From Alteromonas_E sp965248545 (lineage in GTDB: Bacteria > Pseudomonadota > Gammaproteobacteria > Enterobacterales > Alteromonadaceae): DNA of 64,000 nucleotides. Each line of letters starts with the position of its first letter. Positions within the stretch are counted from its first letter, which is position 1. The notes under the pieces are model-generated. The model was not told the DNA's origin, made no database searches, and saw only the letters and a list, made by a program, of their open reading frames with translations. A program made the translations under genes and the position numbers. This document shows, in pieces, positions 9,303 to 18,775 of this stretch. The DNA is taken from contig OZ252110.1 in NCBI GenBank assembly GCA_965248545.1, forward strand, positions 2,666,001 through 2,730,000. The letters run 5' to 3'.

Positions 9303-10010
9303 ATGAACAGAACGAGCAAAGTTAAACTCACTAATATCACCAAGAAATTCGTTACGAATGAAATGGAAACGCATGCACTTCAAGGTGTCAATTTAGAGAT
9401 TTTTGATGGCGAATATGTTTCGATCTCTGGGCCATCAGGCTGCGGTAAGTCAACCTTACTGACCATTCTGGGGTTGTTAGACGCACCGACGTCAGGACAA
9501 TACATCATCGGTGGTCACGATGTGAGTAATTTGACTGTTAATCAGCGCGCCAGTATTCGTAACAAGCATATTGGGTTTGTGTTCCAGTCGTTTAATTTGA
9601 TTGATGAGCTCAGTGTTTACGACAATATCGCGCTGCCGTTACGTTATCGCGACGAGGCGCTAAGTGATACAGAAATTGGCGAGCGGGTCGAAAAGTCACT
9701 GGTCAAAGTGGACATGGCCCATCGCACTCAGCATAAACCGAATCAACTTTCAGGTGGTCAACAGCAGCGTATTGCGATCGCTCGGGCGCTGGTAAACAAC
9801 CCTGATATTTTGCTGGTCGATGAGCCGACTGGAAATTTGGATTCCAAGAATGGTGACTTGGTTATGAAGATGTTGCAGACCCTCAATGATGAAGGCACGA
9901 CCATCTGCATGGTCACGCATGACCCGAGGTACGCAGACATGGCTAGCACGCAGTTACACTTGCTGGATGGCGTTATGAACGAGTCGTTACACATGGAGTT
10001 AGCCGTATGA
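9303..10010 (+). CDS. ABC transporter ATP-binding protein (MacB/LolD type), module 1
   Basis: 235 residues, a single nucleotide-binding domain. Walker A GPSGCGKST (43-51), Q-loop VFQSFNLIDELSVYDN, signature LSGGQQQRIAIARAL (about 147-161), Walker B ILLVDEPTGNLDS, and the switch histidine in MVTHDP. It belongs to the MacB/LolD/FtsE group that works by mechanotransmission with FtsX-like permeases. The stop overlaps the permease start by 4 nt (ATGA). Confidence 0.92.
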   Translation: MNRTSKVKLTNITKKFVTNEMETHALQGVNLEIFDGEYVSISGPSGCGKSTLLTILGLLDAPTSGQYIIGGHDVSNLTVNQRASIRNKHIGFVFQSFNLIDELSVYDNIALPLRYRDEALSDTEIGERVEKSLVKVDMAHRTQHKPNQLSGGQQQRIAIARALVNNPDILLVDEPTGNLDSKNGDLVMKMLQTLNDEGTTICMVTHDPRYADMASTQLHLLDGVMNESLHMELAV

Positions 10011-12409
10011 TCGCCAAACTTCGTTTTTTTACCCATGAAATGAAAAATGCGTTCACGAGCTTGCTCAAGCTCGGCACGTATAGCTCGATGGTCATCGCCA
10101 CCTTAGGACTTACTTTGTCCGCCTTAGCCGTGGTGGTTAATATTAATTATTTGGTGCTATCAAAGCCTTTGCCCTATCCAGACGCAGATAAACTCATTGT
10201 GACGGACCAGAGCGAAACCATTGGTGATATGACGCAATACGGGTTTCAAATCCTGTCGGCGCAATTCCATATCTACCAAGACGACACCTTTATTGACAGC
10301 ATGGCGTTGATGAGGATTTCAGGCGGTCGGTTGCGCGATCTTGAGTCCAGTCCGTTTGTTGAGACTTTACGTGTTACACCAGAGTACTTCGACTTGCTTG
10401 GTACCCCAATGGCTTTGGGGCGCCCAATGGCTGAAGATGAAGGGATTAACGATCAGAAACGCGTAGTGGTTTTAAACTACAATACGTGGAAAAACCATTT
10501 CAACAGCGACCCTTCAATTATTGGGACGACTACCCGTTTCAATAACGACTACTACGAGATAATTGGGGTAACTGCGCAAGATTTCGCTGCGCCTGAGGTA
10601 TTTGGCTCGGAGGAAATCGATGCCTGGATGAGTTTCCCTGACGAAGTCTCTACAACCAGCCACTGGGATTCAATTACCGGAGGGGTTAACGGGTTAGCTC
10701 GGCTTAAGCCTGGTATAACTTTGACCCAAGCGAGTAATAGTTTGGGGCAGCAAATCAATGAGTTGTACCAGGGCCAAGGTGCGGCGCCGGATACCAGTAT
10801 TGGTGGGCGTTTCATACCGTTAAAAACCAAGATTATCGGTGATAGCTCAGACTTAGCTTACACGTTACTCGCCGGTGTCATCACCTTGTTGCTGATTGCT
10901 GTAAGTAACCTTTCCAACCTGTTTTTCTCACGTGCCGCTCAGAAACAGAGAACCATGGCGATTCAAGCGGCCCTCGGCGCGCAGCCCCGTCACTTGCTTG
11001 TTGGTGTATTCAGTGAAGCATTGTGGTTGGTCAGTTGTGCTTGGGTTATCGGCATGGTCCTAGCCGCCTGGATTTTAGTATGGCTAGAAAACGATCTTCA
11101 GGTGATCTTTCCAAGGATGCAGAATTTATCTTTGGATGGGTTTACCTTGTTTATCAGCGCAGCAATTAGTTTGGTCATTGCGCTGATCCTGTCAATCGTT
11201 TCGGTACGCAAAATTCAATACGATAGTTTAGTCACCGATTTGCAAGTCAGTGGCAAGGGTACCGGGGCTCAGATCTCAAGCCGCACGCGCAATATCTTGA
11301 TTGCGACCCAAGTCTGTTTCGCCACAATATTACTGATGGGCGCTTCTGAGCTGTTGCATCCCGTATACAAGAAACTCACCCAACCACTAGGGTTTAACAG
11401 TGAGAATTTACATTATATTCGTGTAGATACTGGCAATGTAGAGGATGGTTTACCCGGTTACTCGCTACAAATGAAAGCGGCGCTGTTGGCGCTACCTGAG
11501 GTTGAATCGGTTGCGCGTAGTTTTACGACACCACTGGCGATGAGCTGGGAGAATTACCTATTTGACGCAAACAACGAAATGTTGGGTATTGTCAGTGTGG
11601 GTATGTTCGATGAAGATCTGTTTTCGGTGCTCGAGCAGCCGATTATTGAAGGGCGAAGTTTCAGTCCCATTGTCGATGCTGATGCGCTCCCTCAGGAACT
11701 GCTCGTGAGCGAATCACTTGCCAAGCGTTTGTATGGGAATGAAAGTGCTATCGGCAAAACGCTGCATGCGCAGCAAAATGAGCCCTTGGTAATCGTTGGA
11801 GTTGTAGCGGATGTTTATGTGCCCCGCGCGAGTCGCGGTTACGCAGAAGAGCGCTACTATTTGCCATTTTCTGGCGAGAGAATGGGTTATACGTTGAGAC
11901 TGACGGCTCCTCTGGATGAAGCAAAGCTACTGGCTACCATTAAAAATATCAATCCAAGCTTTGGAATTGCGTTTAATGATAGTTTCGCTGCCGATATCAA
12001 CTTTCGATTACGGAATGCCAAATTGACCGGCGTTTTGACCTTGGCGTTGGTTTTCCTTGCGCTGACACTTGCTGCAGCGGGTATTTATGGTGTGTTGAGT
12101 TATTCAGTTCAAATGCGCCGTTATGAGTTGGGTATTCGGTTGTCTTTGGGTGCACATACGCAAACCGTTATTGGTATGGTGATGAAGCAGAGCTTAGTAC
12201 CGATCTTGATCGGACTGTTCAGCGGCGTGCTTGTCGCGTTCGCAGCGAATATACTGGGAACTCACCTGTGGCAATATCAATTGGAAGCCGAATGGAGTGC
12301 GTTTATTCTCGCCTTGCCTATCATGGTTGGTATCGCCATGTTAGCCTGCTATTGGCCAATTCGCTCGGCGGTGCTGGCGAATCCAATTAAAGCGTTACGT
12401 AACGAATAG
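10007..12409 (+). CDS. Duplicated MacB/FtsX-type ABC permease, module 1
   Basis: 800 residues made of two permease units in tandem. The first has a membrane helix at about 20-45, a periplasmic MacB-core-like domain, and three helices at about 285-395. The second repeats this: helix near 425-445, periplasmic domain, three helices from about 680 to 790, ending in NPIKALRNE. This double architecture resembles the duplicated permeases called ADOP. In module 2 the same function is split into two separate genes (428 and 403 residues). It presumably exports or extrudes an amphiphilic or peptide substrate with the upstream adaptor and ATPase; the substrate is not evident. Confidence 0.85.
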   Translation: MIAKLRFFTHEMKNAFTSLLKLGTYSSMVIATLGLTLSALAVVVNINYLVLSKPLPYPDADKLIVTDQSETIGDMTQYGFQILSAQFHIYQDDTFIDSMALMRISGGRLRDLESSPFVETLRVTPEYFDLLGTPMALGRPMAEDEGINDQKRVVVLNYNTWKNHFNSDPSIIGTTTRFNNDYYEIIGVTAQDFAAPEVFGSEEIDAWMSFPDEVSTTSHWDSITGGVNGLARLKPGITLTQASNSLGQQINELYQGQGAAPDTSIGGRFIPLKTKIIGDSSDLAYTLLAGVITLLLIAVSNLSNLFFSRAAQKQRTMAIQAALGAQPRHLLVGVFSEALWLVSCAWVIGMVLAAWILVWLENDLQVIFPRMQNLSLDGFTLFISAAISLVIALILSIVSVRKIQYDSLVTDLQVSGKGTGAQISSRTRNILIATQVCFATILLMGASELLHPVYKKLTQPLGFNSENLHYIRVDTGNVEDGLPGYSLQMKAALLALPEVESVARSFTTPLAMSWENYLFDANNEMLGIVSVGMFDEDLFSVLEQPIIEGRSFSPIVDADALPQELLVSESLAKRLYGNESAIGKTLHAQQNEPLVIVGVVADVYVPRASRGYAEERYYLPFSGERMGYTLRLTAPLDEAKLLATIKNINPSFGIAFNDSFAADINFRLRNAKLTGVLTLALVFLALTLAAAGIYGVLSYSVQMRRYELGIRLSLGAHTQTVIGMVMKQSLVPILIGLFSGVLVAFAANILGTHLWQYQLEAEWSAFILALPIMVGIAMLACYWPIRSAVLANPIKALRNE

Positions 12410-12424
12410 TATAAAGGTAAGCAG

Positions 12425-12450
12425 AGTCGACAGGGAACACGCTGTCGACT
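12425..12450 (+). terminator. Intercistronic hairpin between permease and regulator genes, module 1
   Basis: Perfect 9-bp stem AGTCGACAG / CTGTCGACT with an 8-nt loop, 16 nt after the permease stop and 22 nt before the regulator ATG. There is no T-run, so it is more likely an mRNA-stability or partial-termination element than a full terminator. An equivalent hairpin occurs at the same place in module 2. Confidence 0.5.
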
Positions 12451-12471
12451 TCTCAATGGGTAATAGCGCAT

Positions 12472-13854
12472 ATGGCGTCAAGTACAATTCTTATTGTCGA
12501 TGATAAAGCAGATGTCAGGTTGAGCCTGAATTTTTTGTTGTCGAATCACGACTACCTCATTATTGAAGCGAGTTCGCTGCCTGAAGCGCGAGAGCGTTTG
12601 GAAGAAGCGCGCGTGGATCTAATCTTGTTGGATATGAACTACCAACTCGATACGACTTCGGGCGAGGAAGGTTTAGCATTCATCAAGGAATGCCAAAGTA
12701 AAGGGAGTGATGCAGCAACAGCACCGATCATTGCGATGACCGCTTGGTCAACTGTGGGTTTGGCTGTTAGCGCAATGCAAAATGGCGCGGTTGATTTCTT
12801 CGCCAAACCTTGGGACAACAAGGCTGTATTGCAACTGGTGCGCAAACATTTAGCGCTAAATGCGCTTGAGTCAATGCCTAGCAAAGCACCTGAACTATCA
12901 GATCGGCAGTCTAAAAGCGCCGAAGCTTTACAATGGCACGGTGAAGGCATGCAGCGTTTGCAGAACAAAATTCAGCGAATTGCTAAAACCCATGCCACGG
13001 TATTACTGCGCGGTGAAAATGGCACCGGCAAAACCAGTATCGCGCAGTATATTCATGAACAGTCGGGTCTGACCGGCAGCTTTGTCAGTGTTAATGTGGC
13101 GGCAATCCCCGAAAGCTTGTTTGAAAGTGAATTGTTTGGGCATAAAAAAGGTGCATTTACCGACGCGAAGGAAGACCGAACGGGTCGTTTTGAAGCGGCA
13201 GAAGATGGTACATTATTTCTCGATGAAATCGGCAGTTTACCTTTGCCACTGCAAGCGAAACTATTGCGTGTGCTGGAATCGAATGAGTATGAAAGGGTAG
13301 GGGACAATACCACCAAGCAGGCCAATTGCCGGATTATCTGTGCATCGAATGCCGACTTTGATGCATTGATTGAAAAAGGCGAATTCCGCAGTGACTTGTA
13401 TTTTAGGATTAATCCGATAGAGCTAACCGTGCCACCGCTTCGAGAGCGAGTGGACGAGATAATTCCGCTTGCAGAATACTTTCTCAATTGTCACAGTGAA
13501 CAATACGAGGTTGCGTCGCCAAAATTGTCCGACGAAGCTCGTTGTGCGCTTTGCCAATACCATTGGCCTGGCAACGTCAGGGAGTTGAGTCACTTCATGG
13601 CGAGAGGCGTGCTTATGTGCGATGGCAACGAGTTGGCACCAGCAGATTTTGCCTTCAAGGCAATATCGGGTGCGGGTGTAGTTCACAATGAGCTGCCCAT
13701 GATAACGCTTGAAGATGCCGAGAAACGTCTATTGCAAATGGCAATGTCACAAACGCAAAACAACGTCGAGGAGGCTGCGCTATTACTGGGGATCAGTAAA
13801 AGTGCAATATATCGTCGACTAGAGAAATATAAGTTTAATAAACAAGGGGAGTAG
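12472..13854 (+). CDS. Sigma-54-dependent response regulator (NtrC family), module 1
   Basis: 460 residues: receiver domain with D10, D11, phospho-acceptor D54 and K112, AAA+ domain, and a C-terminal Fis-type helix-turn-helix (EEAALLLGISKSAIYRRLEKY). The AAA+ part has Walker A GENGTGKT (about 181-188), the sigma-54 contact loop written GAFTDA (227-232; usually GAFTGA), and Walker B LFLDEIGS. Phosphorylated by the kinase encoded 1 nt downstream, it would activate RpoN promoters, most simply the one at 7969. The GAFTDA variant should still allow function, since D at that position occurs in other family members, but this is from memory. Confidence 0.93.
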   Translation: MASSTILIVDDKADVRLSLNFLLSNHDYLIIEASSLPEARERLEEARVDLILLDMNYQLDTTSGEEGLAFIKECQSKGSDAATAPIIAMTAWSTVGLAVSAMQNGAVDFFAKPWDNKAVLQLVRKHLALNALESMPSKAPELSDRQSKSAEALQWHGEGMQRLQNKIQRIAKTHATVLLRGENGTGKTSIAQYIHEQSGLTGSFVSVNVAAIPESLFESELFGHKKGAFTDAKEDRTGRFEAAEDGTLFLDEIGSLPLPLQAKLLRVLESNEYERVGDNTTKQANCRIICASNADFDALIEKGEFRSDLYFRINPIELTVPPLRERVDEIIPLAEYFLNCHSEQYEVASPKLSDEARCALCQYHWPGNVRELSHFMARGVLMCDGNELAPADFAFKAISGAGVVHNELPMITLEDAEKRLLQMAMSQTQNNVEEAALLLGISKSAIYRRLEKYKFNKQGE

Positions 13855-13855
13855 G

Positions 13856-15166
13856 TTGGGCTTAATCAAGCGAACAGAACAGTCATTCGAGGCGCTCTAC
13901 ACGCGCTTTGTGTTGCTGTCGCTGCTGATGTTAGTGTCCTTACTCGCCATTGTTTTGCATCTAGTCGAGGCAAGCACCTTAGTATGGGTCACACTGCTCT
14001 TGTTCATCTTGATCCCATACCTGATTATTGCATGGAAAGTTAAAACGTCTCTGTCGACGCCGTTAAATAGTTTGTCTGCATCGCTAGAAGCCATTCGGCA
14101 TGAAGATTACACCTTGAGAACTAAACCCAAGTTCACTGACGGCGCAATCAAATCGATTAGCGATGAAGTCAGCTTAATCGCAGACGACTTAAAAGCTAGA
14201 AAGCTCAATTACGATCGCCAGGCCGTATTAGTATTCAACCTGATAGAGCAACTGGCGACACCGATTGCTGTGTTCGATCCCAATGGTCGACTCCATCATG
14301 GCAATGACGCTTTAAGTGTTTGGTGCGGGATTCCTTGGCGGCAAGCCAAACAGCGCAGAGCAGAACAATTTGGCTTGCGCTTCAATGCGAGCGGTGATCA
14401 GCAACCATGGGAAATTGCTGACCAATACCGCGCTCAACATTGGCAACTCAGATACAGTGAATTCAGTTTGTCTGGTGAACGCTACCAGCTTGTCGTGCTG
14501 ACCAATGTTGAACAACTAATCAAATCAACCGAAAAAGATGCGTGGCAAAAAATGACACGTGTACTCAGTCATGAAATTAATAACTCAATGGCGCCGATTA
14601 AATCGTTAGCTGCCTCATTGTTGGAGCTACTCCCTGAAACTCAAGACAATCCCAAGGTGACAAGTGCGCTAGAAGCGATTGTGAACCGAAGTGACAGCTT
14701 GATGCGGTTTGTAGAACGCTACGCGAGCCTAAAGCAAGTATACGACCTGGATATTAAATCATTCAGTTTTGATGCCCTGATGGAAAAAGTTTCAGCGCTA
14801 TTTGCGCGCGATATCCACTATCCCAGCAATGGTATTCAGGTTGAGTCTGACCCGATCATGTTAGAGCAAGTTTTGATCAATCTGATTAAAAACGCGGCAG
14901 AAGCGAGCCCTAAAGATTCGACGATTGAGGTAAGCGCAAAGAAAGTGAATGCGTTAATTACCATCTCTATCAAAGACAGTGGTACCGGCATCGCAAATAC
15001 AGACAATATCTTTGTCCCTTTCTATACCACTAAAAGCGACGGCAAGGGGATTGGTCTGGCTTTATGTCGCAATATTGTCGAGCAATTGCATGGGCGCTTG
15101 ACGCTCAAAAATCGCGCTGATGGACGTGGCGCCGAGGCAGTAATCTGTTTACCCTTGCGGTATTGA
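13856..15166 (+). CDS. NtrY-like sensor histidine kinase, module 1
   Basis: 436 residues from a TTG start at 13856, 1 nt after the regulator stop and preceded by AAGGGGAG. No later ATG would keep the first membrane helices. Order: two membrane helices (about 18-60) with almost no periplasmic loop, HAMP-like linker, PAS-like domain (about 120-215), HisKA with H239 in SHEINNSMAPI, and HATPase_c with N-box NLIKNAAEA, DSGTGI and GKGIGLAL. The HE-x-NN-S-x-APIKS box is typical of NtrY-type kinases that partner with NtrC-type regulators. The lack of a sizeable sensor domain suggests it senses the membrane or the transporter. Confidence 0.9.
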   Translation: MGLIKRTEQSFEALYTRFVLLSLLMLVSLLAIVLHLVEASTLVWVTLLLFILIPYLIIAWKVKTSLSTPLNSLSASLEAIRHEDYTLRTKPKFTDGAIKSISDEVSLIADDLKARKLNYDRQAVLVFNLIEQLATPIAVFDPNGRLHHGNDALSVWCGIPWRQAKQRRAEQFGLRFNASGDQQPWEIADQYRAQHWQLRYSEFSLSGERYQLVVLTNVEQLIKSTEKDAWQKMTRVLSHEINNSMAPIKSLAASLLELLPETQDNPKVTSALEAIVNRSDSLMRFVERYASLKQVYDLDIKSFSFDALMEKVSALFARDIHYPSNGIQVESDPIMLEQVLINLIKNAAEASPKDSTIEVSAKKVNALITISIKDSGTGIANTDNIFVPFYTTKSDGKGIGLALCRNIVEQLHGRLTLKNRADGRGAEAVICLPLRY

Positions 15167-15206
15167 TATGGCCACAATCCGCTCGATATTTTACTGTTGG
15201 ACTGGA

Positions 15207-16505
15207 TTAAGTTGCAGGCGCCATAATCGGTAATCTAAATGTAAATTCACTGCCTTTACTCACTTCACTCTCCACGGTCAGATCTCCGCCATGTGCCAGT
15301 GCGATCCGTTTGCATAAAAACAATCCCAAACCGACACCTTTTTGACTGCGATTTTCAACACTATCCGCCTGCGAAAAAGGCTCGAAGATAGCGGGTAAAA
15401 AATGCGCGTCGATGCCAGGCCCGAAATCTCTGATACGAATGATGAGTTCACGTTTTTCTTGTTGGCAGTAAACTAAGACGGGGCTCGAACCTGATGAATG
15501 TTTGAGTGCATTTTCGATCAGGTTGCGGATAACAAATTTGAATCTAGCAAGGTCAATCTCAATGGCAATTTCCGGCACCGCACCTTCTAAGCTCAGGTTT
15601 TGGGCGCCATCAAAACCGCTGATGATTTCGTTAAGTACTTTCGGGAAGTAGTACGTTTCCAAGTTGATCAGACGGTTTGAATCACGCATTCGTTCGCTTT
15701 CTAACAGCTGTTCAACGATTTCGTCCATTGTGTTAATTTCACGGCCTAACTTATACACCGTCTCACTCTTGACCAAAAGCGCCAATAAAACTTTCATTCT
15801 GGCCATCGGCGAGCGCAGTTCATGGCTGACAGATAACAACAGCTCGTTTTTTGACGCGAACAATTGTTCCAAATTTTGAGCCATGTCGTTTAACCCATGG
15901 GTCAAATGGCTCAGTTCATTGCGCGGATGCTCGGTAATACGATGCTGCAGATTTCCTTGACTGATTTGAGTAGCGCTATCTATTGCTCGGTTGATCGGTT
16001 TGAGTTGCGCAGTTAAGACTCTGTAACTGATAAATACAACGCAAATCGCGCCTAACCAAGGCCAAAACACCAGCCAATTAGGGTATACGATCAAGTTGGC
16101 AATTTGTGATGTGACGGCAATCGTAGTGTTATTTGATGTCGTGTAAATAAAGTACTGAGCGTTCACTTTGGTGAAATATAGTTGCCCAATAGTGACGGCG
16201 TTCTGGGCAAGCATAGTGGGTGGCGGGAGTTTTTCACCCGTGCGCCATACCTCAGAGTCACGTTGAATTTGTATTGCGACGCGATTTTTCTTTGCTTCCT
16301 CTTTGAGCATTTCAATATCGATGGGGCCCGCCACTAGGTTCGCCATCATGTCATGCAATGCATCATGTCGTTCTGCCAAGATGTCCTTCGCTTCATCTTC
16401 GGACAGAGCGAAACTGCCCAATACGACCAGTACTACTAGCAATAACGTCGTAACAGTGAACAACAAAAAGAAACGGGTATACAGGTTTAAGCGAGGGATA
16501 GTCAT
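15207..16505 (-). CDS. EnvZ/CpxA-like sensor histidine kinase
   Basis: 432 residues: membrane helix 12-33, a periplasmic sensor of about 110 residues, membrane helix about 143-163, HAMP, HisKA with H228 in SVSHELRSPMARMK, and HATPase_c with NLIENALKHS, DFGPGI and GVGLGLFLCK. The start overlaps the stop of the response regulator gene by 4 nt, so the two form one operon and a cognate pair. Class IIIa kinase features (EnvZ, CpxA, RstB group). The signal is unknown. Confidence 0.92.
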   Translation of the reverse strand: MTIPRLNLYTRFFLLFTVTTLLLVVLVVLGSFALSEDEAKDILAERHDALHDMMANLVAGPIDIEMLKEEAKKNRVAIQIQRDSEVWRTGEKLPPPTMLAQNAVTIGQLYFTKVNAQYFIYTTSNNTTIAVTSQIANLIVYPNWLVFWPWLGAICVVFISYRVLTAQLKPINRAIDSATQISQGNLQHRITEHPRNELSHLTHGLNDMAQNLEQLFASKNELLLSVSHELRSPMARMKVLLALLVKSETVYKLGREINTMDEIVEQLLESERMRDSNRLINLETYYFPKVLNEIISGFDGAQNLSLEGAVPEIAIEIDLARFKFVIRNLIENALKHSSGSSPVLVYCQQEKRELIIRIRDFGPGIDAHFLPAIFEPFSQADSVENRSQKGVGLGLFLCKRIALAHGGDLTVESEVSKGSEFTFRLPIMAPAT

Positions 16506-17200
16506 ACTGGTGTGGCTATAAAAGTGTAACCAATGCCTCGAATGGTTTTGATAAAACGAGGTGCTGAAGCCGAATCATTCAGTTTTTGCCGCAATCTGCT
16601 CAGAAGGATATCAACTGAACGACCAAATAAATCGACTTCCACGCCTTTGAGCGCGCCAATGATCTGTTCTCGATTGAAGATCTTTCCGGGGTTAGTGGCA
16701 AATGTATGCAATAAGTGAAATTCCATACCTGACAATGCGACATCATCGCCATCAATCCTGACCAGTTGTTGGCTGGGATAGATGTCCATTCCAGCAAACT
16801 GAATAACGTCAATCGGAGTTGATTTAGCCTCTTCAGTGATTGCACTGCGGCGCAACAGTGCGTGGACCCTGGCGAGCAACTCTGTGGGCTCAAAAGGTTT
16901 TGCTAGGTAATCATCGACGCCGAGCTCAAAGCCTTGGATTTTATCTTCGAGTCTTCCCCGCGCCGTCAGCATAATTATCGGCAATGTGAATACTTCCCGG
17001 ATTTGCTTGCAGAGCGTGAATCCGTCAATTTTTGGCATCATAACGTCAAGTAACAGTAACTGCGGAGCTTCCGATTCAATTAGCGCAAGTCCTAGCGATG
17101 GATCGTTGGCACACACGAGCGCTAGTTGATGCTGTTTAAAGAATTCACGCAGACTGTCGGTCAAATTTTCATCATCATCAATGATGAGGATTTTCGCCAT
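16502..17200 (-). CDS. OmpR/CpxR-family response regulator
   Basis: 232 residues. Receiver domain with the acidic pocket D8-D10, phospho-acceptor D52 in LLLLDVMMPKIDG, T in MLTARG, K in YLAKPF, then a winged-helix DNA-binding domain ending in FIKTIRGIGYTF. ATG at 17200 follows an AGGAA ribosome site. It precedes its kinase with a 4-nt overlap. A GTAAC-N5-GTAAC direct repeat of CpxR-box type lies in the divergent promoter region at 17274-17289, suggesting autoregulation and control of the divergent membrane-protein genes. Confidence 0.93.
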   Translation of the reverse strand: MAKILIIDDDENLTDSLREFFKQHQLALVCANDPSLGLALIESEAPQLLLLDVMMPKIDGFTLCKQIREVFTLPIIMLTARGRLEDKIQGFELGVDDYLAKPFEPTELLARVHALLRRSAITEEAKSTPIDVIQFAGMDIYPSQQLVRIDGDDVALSGMEFHLLHTFATNPGKIFNREQIIGALKGVEVDLFGRSVDILLSRLRQKLNDSASAPRFIKTIRGIGYTFIATPV

Positions 17201-17273
17201 GTGATTTATTCCTGTTGCTGAATGAATGTCATATTCACAGATCTAGAGTTCAAATCAAAGCGACTATAGCGAT

Positions 17274-17289
17274 TGTTACACTATGTTAC
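17274..17289 (-). promoter_or_regulatory. CpxR-like box in the divergent promoter region
   Basis: On the minus strand the sequence reads GTAACATAGTGTAACA, that is GTAAC-N5-GTAAC, one base per half-site from the CpxR consensus GTAAA-N5-GTAAA. Ten-bp centre-to-centre spacing is what dimers of OmpR-family regulators need. It lies 74 bp upstream of the regulator's own start and 60 bp upstream of the divergent gene at 17349. Confidence 0.5.
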
Positions 17290-17310
17290 CCAGAGCCGTT
17301 CATTAAGCGA

Positions 17311-17330
17311 GTAAGATCATTTCATCTTAC
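17311..17330 (+). repeat. Perfect inverted repeat in the 5' region of the DUF4386-like gene
   Basis: GTAAGAT / ATCTTAC with a 6-bp spacer, ending 5 bp before the GAGGGG ribosome site of the gene at 17349. It could be an operator or a hairpin in the leader mRNA. No T-run follows. Confidence 0.5.
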
Positions 17331-17348
17331 TTATGAGGGGCAAACACA

Positions 17349-18044
17349 ATGTCAACGACACTCCATTCAAACAACCGGTTCAACGCGAATGCACTGGCAG
17401 GATTAATGCTACTGCAGATGGTTTTAGGTATTTTGCTGAACTTTGTTTTCTTACGACCTATTCTGGGCTATGACGGCTCAACATCGAATGAAGAGCTGTC
17501 CTTTATTTTGGGCTGTGCAACCCTCGCGGCGCTTTTCATCAGTTCCATCAACATTGCATTTGGACTTTTGTTACCTAAAGACAAGACGCAAGAATACTTC
17601 AGAACATTTGTCTTTCTTATTGTGTTCGCGGCTGCGGGGTTGACTCTCTGTGCCCACGAATATGCTCAACTTGGAGAGATTATCACTTTTTTAACGTCGC
17701 CTGCAGCGGCTGATCCTAATGCCGAAGTCTTCCGAAAGATTTTGGCTTCTGGTAGAAATGAAGCGCATTTTCTGTCGATATTTATCTCTAGCTGTAGCTT
17801 GGCAATTTTTTATCTTTTGCTGATCCGTGCTCAACTCATCCATGCGTGGCTTGCGTATTTTGCGTTGGGTGCTGCTTTGTTACAGCTGGTCGCTATCGGT
17901 CACACCTTTTTTCAAGCCTCAATACCCAATGTGTTGCAATTGCCACTACTGATTACTCAATTGTTGGTGCCAGTATATTTGTTGGTAAAAGGGTTTAGAC
18001 AGACTGAATCAAGTCTCGCTCATCCAGCGACAGCAGCGGTATAA
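17349..18044 (+). CDS. Multi-spanning membrane protein, DUF4386-like
   Basis: 231 residues with about six hydrophobic segments (near 17-36, 48-72, 85-103, 140-158, 164-185 and 195-212) and a short Ser/Thr/Asn N-terminus. Composition and layout resemble DUF4386 integral membrane proteins, whose function is not established. The ATG at 17349 follows GAGGGG with 8-nt spacing. The next membrane-protein gene starts 18 nt after its stop, so the two probably form an operon transcribed divergently from the OmpR-like pair. Confidence 0.75.
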   Translation: MSTTLHSNNRFNANALAGLMLLQMVLGILLNFVFLRPILGYDGSTSNEELSFILGCATLAALFISSINIAFGLLLPKDKTQEYFRTFVFLIVFAAAGLTLCAHEYAQLGEIITFLTSPAAADPNAEVFRKILASGRNEAHFLSIFISSCSLAIFYLLLIRAQLIHAWLAYFALGAALLQLVAIGHTFFQASIPNVLQLPLLITQLLVPVYLLVKGFRQTESSLAHPATAAV

Positions 18045-18062
18045 ACGGGAGGGAACATCATT

Positions 18063-18743
18063 ATGTTGGCTTCAACTGTTGTACTTCATATCTTCGCCGG
18101 GGCAATCGCGTTACTGTCGGGATACGCGGTGATTGTGTGTAGCAAAGGTAAAAAAGCGCACAAATTTTTGGGGCGAATATACGTCATCGCCATGCTGGTC
18201 TTAGGCACAACCGGTACGTATGTCGCGATTATGAGAGACGTTCCTCTTTCTATTTTGAATGGCCTAGTGCTTTGTTATTTTGTGTTGTCAGCCTTAAACA
18301 TCGCATGGCAACCGGCGAATCGAGTCAACGTTTTCGATAAGCTTCTGTTTGTTTTTGCATTCGCAATAACCGCTGGCTTTGTGTGGTATGCCTACCAAAC
18401 GACACTAGTAGCTGATGGTAAGCTGGGCGGTTTTAGTATTCACGCTTACATCGTGTTTGGTAGTGTGATGGCGTTATGTACTGTTGCGGATTATCGTTAC
18501 ATTAAAGTCGGTGGTTTACGGGGAAATGATAAGCTTGTCAGACACCTTTGGCGCATGTTTTTCCCATTGTTTATGTCAACAGCGGCTTTTTTCTTAGGCC
18601 AAGCACAGCATTTACCTGAGGGGTTTCAACGTATAGAGTTCCTGCTGACGCCCGTTGCCTTGGTTATCGTTACCGCCATTTATTGGGTAATAAAAACGCA
18701 ACCAAGCGGTAAACGTCCTAAATTACCTAAACTCGTTAAATAA
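18063..18743 (+). CDS. Multi-spanning membrane protein, DUF2306-like
   Basis: 226 residues, about seven hydrophobic helices. The start LHIFAGAIALLSGYAVIVCSKG followed by HKFLGRIYVIAM is typical of DUF2306 membrane proteins: a His in helix 1, a Gly-Arg-x-Tyr motif after it, and a further conserved HLWRMFF segment near residue 160. The function is unknown. Preceded by GGGAGG ahead of the ATG. Second gene of a two-gene unit. Confidence 0.75.
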   Translation: MLASTVVLHIFAGAIALLSGYAVIVCSKGKKAHKFLGRIYVIAMLVLGTTGTYVAIMRDVPLSILNGLVLCYFVLSALNIAWQPANRVNVFDKLLFVFAFAITAGFVWYAYQTTLVADGKLGGFSIHAYIVFGSVMALCTVADYRYIKVGGLRGNDKLVRHLWRMFFPLFMSTAAFFLGQAQHLPEGFQRIEFLLTPVALVIVTAIYWVIKTQPSGKRPKLPKLVK

Positions 18744-18775
18744 AGCGATCACAACACTCTCTTCAAAACCATTTA

